The position numbers were made by a program, and so were the translations under genes. Below the pieces are notes generated by a model, which saw nothing but the letters and a program-made list of their open reading frames with translations, was not told the origin of the DNA and did not search any database. A stretch of DNA of 5,319 nucleotides from Pelagibacteraceae bacterium TMED146 (GTDB lineage: Bacteria; Pseudomonadota; Alphaproteobacteria; Pelagibacterales; Pelagibacteraceae): positions 96,247 through 101,565 of the forward strand of contig NHGV01000003.1 in assembly GCA_002171085.1 (NCBI GenBank), given 5' to 3'. Numbering within the stretch: the first letter of the stretch is position 1; each line of letters begins with the position of its first letter. Shown in pieces: positions 1 to 5,319 of the stretch.

Positions 1-134
1 TTTTGAGTAGTTCCGCCAAAACCTGTGACTCTACAAAATAAATCATATAGCGGAACTGAAGCAAAAGACAAACCTATCATCGCTACAACTAATACTACTA
101 AGTATTTAGGATTGATTTTAAAGGTTTTAGACAC
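1..134 (-). CDS. ctaG: Cytochrome c oxidase assembly protein CtaG/Cox11, N-terminal part (runs off window)
   Basis: Only the first 44 residues are in the window. They read as a short basic N-terminus ([10 protein letters not shown]), one hydrophobic span at about residues 11-26, and then the Cox11 signature [19 protein letters not shown] at 26-44. The family consists of membrane-anchored copper chaperones that insert CuB into subunit I, with the copper-binding domain on the periplasmic side. Cys34 in LFC corresponds to the conserved membrane-proximal Cys of the family. The copper-binding CFCF motif would lie outside the window. The start is GTG at 134-132. It is the only good choice, because the codon directly before it is an in-frame TAA and the next ATG lies inside the membrane span. 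There is no Shine-Dalgarno sequence, and the start abuts the stop of the small upstream gene, so translation is probably coupled. Confidence 0.93.
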   Translation of the reverse strand, partial: MSKTFKINPKYLVVLVVAMIGLSFASVPLYDLFCRVTGFGGTTQ

Positions 135-245
135 TTATTTTAATGAAACGCCAATTTGATAAATTGTAATAAAAAATAAAAAAATCATAATAACAACTAA
201 TATTCCAAGAGTGATATAATTTTTTTTCTTAGTTTTTTTATCCAT
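135..245 (-). CDS. Small single-span membrane protein, CoxF-like oxidase assembly factor (36 aa)
   Basis: This is a 36-residue gene: a very basic N-terminus (MDKKTKKKN), one hydrophobic span at about residues 11-29, and a short tail ending YQIGVSLK. Its ATG at 245-243 follows the ctaB stop with no gap, and its TAA at 137-135 directly precedes the GTG of ctaG, in the same frame. In alphaproteobacterial cox operons a short single-span protein (CoxF or small oxidase assembly protein) often sits in exactly this slot. As I recall, it has a basic start followed by a hydrophobic segment ending in a pattern like FY-x-x-T-I-x-R-M-G, and FFITIYQIG here resembles that. A weak GGA lies 6 bases before the ATG. 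The lysine-rich side should be cytoplasmic, with the C-terminus in the periplasm. Its role is inferred from position and shape, since the sequence is too short for firm homology by eye. It is easily missed by gene callers. Confidence 0.72.
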   Translation of the reverse strand: MDKKTKKKNYITLGILVVIMIFLFFITIYQIGVSLK

Positions 246-1163
246 TTAAATTCCGATGTAATTATCAATCAAGATTGTTGAAAATATAAAAAATAAGTAA
301 AAAATTGAAAAAACAAAAATTTTTGTAGCTATCTTGTCATAAATTTTTTTATCTACTTCTTTAAAAAGTTTGTATGATAAATAAATATAATAAAATCCAA
401 AACCTATTGCGGTAATCAAATTTATTATTCCTGCAAAACCTAAAAAATATGGCAAAATTGTAAATGGAAATAAAAGAACTGAATAAATTAGAACATTTTT
501 TTTTGTGTAATTTTCTCCAGCTACAACTGGTAGCATTGGAATGCCTGCATTTTTGTAATCTTCATTTTTATATAGGCTTAACGCCCAAAAATGAGAGGGG
601 GTCCATAAAAAAATAATTAAAAATAAAATAACTGGCTCAATTGAAATGCTGTTCGTTGCGATAGTCCATCCAATAACCGGTGGGAAAGCACCAGCTGCTC
701 CACCTATAACAATATTTTGAGGAGTTTTTCTTTTAAGCCAAACTGTATAAACAAAAAAATAAAAACCAATTGTAATTGTTAATACTAAAGTAGATAAAAA
801 ATTAGAAAAAGAATAAAGTCCAATTATTGATAAAATTGACATTGATAAGCCGAACCACAAAGCATGGTCTTGCTTTAACTTACCTAATGGTAAAGGCCTA
901 AGACAAGTTCTGCTCATTAACTTATCAGTATCAGACTCGTACCACATATTTAATGCTCCAGCCGCACCAGCACCAATTGCTACAAAAAAAAGTGAAATAA
1001 CAGAATTTAAAAAATCTACTTTTACAGGAGCAATAACTAAACCGACTAAAGCTGTAAAAATTACGAGTGACATCACTCTTGGTTTCATTAGCTCATAAAA
1101 GGAAATAAAAATCTCCGAGAAACTTACTGTAGTATTGTTTAATTCAGTTATTCTCGCAGACAC
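246..1163 (-). CDS. ctaB: Protoheme IX farnesyltransferase (heme O synthase), CtaB/CyoE/COX10
   Basis: A 305-residue UbiA-superfamily membrane prenyltransferase that adds a farnesyl group to heme B to make heme O, the precursor of the heme A used by the neighbouring CoxA. About nine hydrophobic spans are visible, which is normal for the family, as is the length. Motifs in order: LMKPRVMSLVIFTALVGL (25-42) before and in the first span; the prenyl-diphosphate/Mg motif N72-x3-E76-x3-D80 followed by SRT and RPLP (84-92); KTPQNIVIGGAAGAFPPVIGW (146-166); and the second motif region NEDYKNAGIPMLPVVAG (200-216). The first acidic position of N-x3-D-x3-D is Glu76 instead of Asp. The start is GTG at 1163-1161, six bases after the coxA stop and without a Shine-Dalgarno sequence. 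The next methionine (26) would cut into the conserved N-terminal motif. Confidence 0.96.
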   Translation of the reverse strand: MSARITELNNTTVSFSEIFISFYELMKPRVMSLVIFTALVGLVIAPVKVDFLNSVISLFFVAIGAGAAGALNMWYESDTDKLMSRTCLRPLPLGKLKQDHALWFGLSMSILSIIGLYSFSNFLSTLVLTITIGFYFFVYTVWLKRKTPQNIVIGGAAGAFPPVIGWTIATNSISIEPVILFLIIFLWTPSHFWALSLYKNEDYKNAGIPMLPVVAGENYTKKNVLIYSVLLFPFTILPYFLGFAGIINLITAIGFGFYYIYLSYKLFKEVDKKIYDKIATKIFVFSIFYLFFIFSTILIDNYIGI

Positions 1164-1169
1164 TTCAAA

Positions 1170-3601
<2,432 letters not shown>

Positions 3602-3672
3602 GATTTTGATTTTGCTTTTATAGCAAAAACATCTAAATTGTACTTTGCGACACTTTGACAAAACACTAATAT
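3602..3672. promoter_or_regulatory. Divergent coxB / tldD intergenic region with candidate promoters
   Basis: These 71 bases must hold the start signals for both the cox operon (minus) and tldD (plus), unless tldD is transcribed otherwise. On the minus strand two possible -10 elements are visible: TACAAT at 3642-3637, five of six bases matching consensus, and TGCTATAAA at 3625-3617, which looks like an extended -10. Neither has a good -35 at normal spacing. TTGTCA at 3661-3656 is only 13 bases from TACAAT. On the plus strand a perfect TTGACA at 3655-3660 is too close to the tldD ATG to serve that gene, and TAAATT at 3634-3639 is only a weak -10 candidate. Neither start has a Shine-Dalgarno sequence. 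Exact promoters cannot be fixed by eye. Confidence 0.45.
3610..3628. repeat. 19-bp inverted repeat upstream of coxB
   Basis: TTTTGCT at 3610-3616 and AGCAAAA at 3622-3628 form a perfect 7-bp inverted repeat around a 5-base centre. Its nearer edge is eight bases before the coxB ATG. On the minus strand the centre contains TATAAA preceded by TGC, a possible extended -10 element. It could be an operator overlapping the cox promoter or a hairpin in the leader that affects ribosome access. A chance palindrome is possible in such AT-rich DNA. Confidence 0.5.
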
Positions 3673-5091
3673 ATGAGCGACTTTTTTAACAATTCTGACA
3701 TTTCTCAACAGCAAGCTGAACAAGTTGTATCAGAGACTTTGAACAACTGTGACGATGGTGAACTATTCTTAGAAAATTCTAAAAGTGAGTCTCTCGTACT
3801 AGATGATGGCAAGATTAAAAATACAAGTTTTGACTCAAGTCTAGGTTTTGGTTTTAGAACAGTTCAAGATGACAAAACTGCATTTTGTCACTCTAATATT
3901 ATATCAAAAAAATCTTTAAATGATGCTTCTCAAAATTTGGTTTCAAATATGAACAATGGTTCAAATAAAGTTCAAAAACAAAGTAATCCAAAAAGAACAA
4001 ATGTAAAATTGTACGAAGATAAAGATCCAATTGAAAATAAACCTTTTAAGGAAAAAGTGGAGCTTTTAAAAAAAATAGATAATTATGTAAGACAAAAAAA
4101 TCTAAATATAAAACAAGTGACAGCATCTTTTTTTGGAGAACACCAATCAGTAGAAATTATAAAATCTGACAACCAAGTTTACAAAGATCAAAGACCATTG
4201 GTCAGATTTAATGTTTCTGTCATGATGGAAAGAAATGGAAAAAAAGAAACAGGATCTTATGGTACCGGTGGCAGAATGGATTATGAAAATTATCTTGGCA
4301 GCGATAACTGGAAGACTGTTTGTGATGAAGCAATCAGACAAGCTGAAGTCAATTTAAATAGTAAACCGGCTCCCGCAGGTGAAATGAAAGTTGTTTTAGG
4401 TCCAGGTTGGCCTGGGATCATATTGCATGAAGCTATCGGGCACGGTCTTGAGGGAGATTTTAATAGAAAAAAAACATCAGCATTTCATAATTTAGTAGGG
4501 CAAAAAATTGCACATGAGAATGTAACTGTGGTTGATGATGGAACAATTGCAAGTCGAAGAGGATCATTAACAATTGATGATGAGGGTACTCCAACATCGA
4601 GAAATGTCTTAATTGAAAATGGTATTTTAAAAAATTTCATGCAAGATCGTATGAATGCAAAATTAATGAAAGTTGAACCAACTGGGAACGGAAGAAGAGA
4701 AAGTTTTGAATATGCACCAATGCCTAGAATGACCAATACATTCATGATTAATGGAAATCATACTCAAGATGAAATGATTAAAAGTGTAGATAAAGGTATT
4801 TACGCAGTTTCGTTTGGCGGTGGTCAGGTAGATATAACAAATGGTAAATTTGTATTTTCATGCACTGAAGCTTATGAAATTATTAATGGAAAGATTGGAG
4901 CTCCATTAAAAGGCGTGACTTTAATTGGCAATGGTCCAGATATTCTAACTAAAGTTTCAATGGTTGGAAATGATATGAAACTCGATCCTGGTATTGGAAC
5001 TTGTGGTAAAGCTGGTCAATGGGTACCTGTTGGAGTTGGACAGCCTTCAATCTTGGTTGATCAAATAACTGTTGGAGGAACAAGTATCTAG
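3673..5091 (+). CDS. tldD: TldD-family zinc metalloprotease
   Basis: A 472-residue peptidase of the TldD/PmbA (modulator of DNA gyrase) family, near the usual length of about 480. In E. coli, TldD pairs with TldE/PmbA to form a cytoplasmic protease that degrades unfolded peptides, trims microcin B17 precursor and affects CcdA antitoxin stability. TldD supplies the catalytic zinc. The zinc motif is intact: His252-Glu253-x3-His257 in HEAIGHGLEGDF, with the C-terminal Cys444 in GTCGKAGQWVPVGVGQP as the expected third ligand. Other family landmarks are DDEGTPTSR (302-310), APMPRMTNTF (348-357) and SFGGGQVD (380-387). No signal peptide or membrane span is seen. The ATG is fixed by an in-frame TAA two codons upstream, with no Shine-Dalgarno sequence. 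No tldE/pmbA partner is in the window. It is divergent from coxB and no functional link to the oxidase is evident. Confidence 0.97.
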   Translation: MSDFFNNSDISQQQAEQVVSETLNNCDDGELFLENSKSESLVLDDGKIKNTSFDSSLGFGFRTVQDDKTAFCHSNIISKKSLNDASQNLVSNMNNGSNKVQKQSNPKRTNVKLYEDKDPIENKPFKEKVELLKKIDNYVRQKNLNIKQVTASFFGEHQSVEIIKSDNQVYKDQRPLVRFNVSVMMERNGKKETGSYGTGGRMDYENYLGSDNWKTVCDEAIRQAEVNLNSKPAPAGEMKVVLGPGWPGIILHEAIGHGLEGDFNRKKTSAFHNLVGQKIAHENVTVVDDGTIASRRGSLTIDDEGTPTSRNVLIENGILKNFMQDRMNAKLMKVEPTGNGRRESFEYAPMPRMTNTFMINGNHTQDEMIKSVDKGIYAVSFGGGQVDITNGKFVFSCTEAYEIINGKIGAPLKGVTLIGNGPDILTKVSMVGNDMKLDPGIGTCGKAGQWVPVGVGQPSILVDQITVGGTSI

Positions 5092-5092
5092 T

Positions 5093-5319
5093 TTAGTTTA
5101 AAAAGTTATTAAATAAAACTAAAGAAGCAATAGCAGCAGTTTCGCTTCTAAAAATTCTTTTCCCTAAAGAAAAACTTATAAAATTATTGTTTGATCTTAA
5201 AGCTTTTAATTCCTTTGATGAAAAGTCACCCTCTGGTCCAATCAAAATTGAATTATTTTCTTTTAAATTAATTTTTAATTTAGAAAGATTAATATCTGAC
5301 TGTATATCAGCAAAAAAAA
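5093..5319 (-). CDS. rsmE: 16S rRNA (uracil1498-N3)-methyltransferase RsmE, C-terminal part (runs off window)
   Basis: The last 74 residues of a SPOUT-superfamily RNA methyltransferase are in the window; the N-terminus lies beyond the right edge. The SAM-binding trefoil-knot signatures are clear: ILIGPEGDFSSKEL (24-37 of the visible part), then LGKRIFRSETAAIASLVL (51-68), matching the RsmE patterns GPEGG-[FL]-S and LG-x-RILR-x-ETA. The enzyme methylates N3 of U1498 in helix 44 of 16S rRNA on the assembled 30S subunit. The stop TAA at 5095-5093 is one base from the stop of convergent tldD, and the two transcripts probably overlap. The visible part carries Asp instead of the second Gly in GPEGG, which I regard as ordinary variation. 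Confidence 0.92.
   Translation of the reverse strand, partial: FFADIQSDINLSKLKINLKENNSILIGPEGDFSSKELKALRSNNNFISFSLGKRIFRSETAAIASLVLFNNFLN

Noticed and set aside
3655..3660. Perfect -35 consensus TTGACA on the plus strand as the tldD promoter
   Set aside because: It lies only 12 bases before the ATG, so any -10 would fall inside tldD, and no -10-like sequence is present at 16-18 bases spacing.
3641..3660. Imperfect direct repeat CTTTGCGACA / CTTTGACA in the intergenic region
   Set aside because: The two units are short and of unequal length, and could easily arise by chance in AT-rich DNA; not strong enough to call a binding site.
3602..3661. N-terminal extension of CoxB by 20 residues from an in-frame TTG at 3661
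   Set aside because: The extension is basic and Cys-rich, precedes a clear signal peptide that starts at the ATG at 3601, and would occupy nearly the whole promoter gap.
4147..4341. 64-codon antisense frame inside tldD
   Set aside because: Antisense shadow of a well-conserved gene, with no start signal and no recognisable motif.
4485..4745. 86-codon antisense frame inside tldD
   Set aside because: Antisense to the catalytic half of tldD; its hydrophobic look is an out-of-frame effect and no ribosome site or motif supports it.
5092..5123. Inverted repeat TTTAGTTT / AAACTAAA as a bidirectional terminator between tldD and rsmE
   Set aside because: The stem is 8 bp with only one G-C pair, the loop is 16 bases, it lies mostly inside rsmE, and no T-run follows on either strand, so it is unlikely to be stable.

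Overview
The window looks like a chromosomal segment of an AT-rich, streamlined alphaproteobacterium, most likely of the SAR11/Pelagibacterales type. The reasons are the strongly A/T-biased codons (AAA, AAT, ATT, TTA, AGA), nearly absent intergenic DNA, the alphaproteobacterial cox gene order coxB-coxA-ctaB-small membrane protein-ctaG, and tldD divergent from coxB. The taxon is inferred from style and gene order, not from a search. All reading frames are consistent with the standard bacterial code.

Layout, left to right. Positions 1-3601 are a minus-strand operon for the aa3-type cytochrome c oxidase. In transcription order it holds coxB (subunit II, 3601-2777), coxA (subunit I, 2777-1170), ctaB (heme O synthase, 1163-246), a 36-residue single-span CoxF-like protein (245-135) and the 5' end of ctaG (Cox11-type copper chaperone, 134-1, running off the window). 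Junctions are extremely tight: a 1-base overlap (TAATG), 6 bases, 0 bases and 0 bases. The 71-base gap at 3602-3672 separates coxB from the divergent plus-strand tldD (3673-5091), a zinc metalloprotease subunit. A convergent minus-strand rsmE (16S rRNA m3U1498 methyltransferase, 5319-5093, N-terminus outside) ends one base from tldD.

How the genes work together: CoxA and CoxB form the catalytic core, which carries heme a, the heme a3/CuB centre and CuA. CtaB makes heme O, the precursor of heme A. CtaG delivers copper to CuB. The small CoxF-like protein probably assists assembly. TldD and RsmE are housekeeping neighbours with no evident link to respiration.

All catalytic residues checked in CoxA, CoxB and TldD are present. 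I see no mobile element, CRISPR array, tRNA, rRNA or convincing intrinsic terminator, and no evidence of a novel defence or metabolic system. The points most worth a second look are the tiny CoxF-like gene, which shares a reading frame with ctaG and is separated from it by a single TAA; the 19-bp inverted repeat just upstream of coxB; and an Asp-to-Glu change in the first UbiA motif of CtaB.
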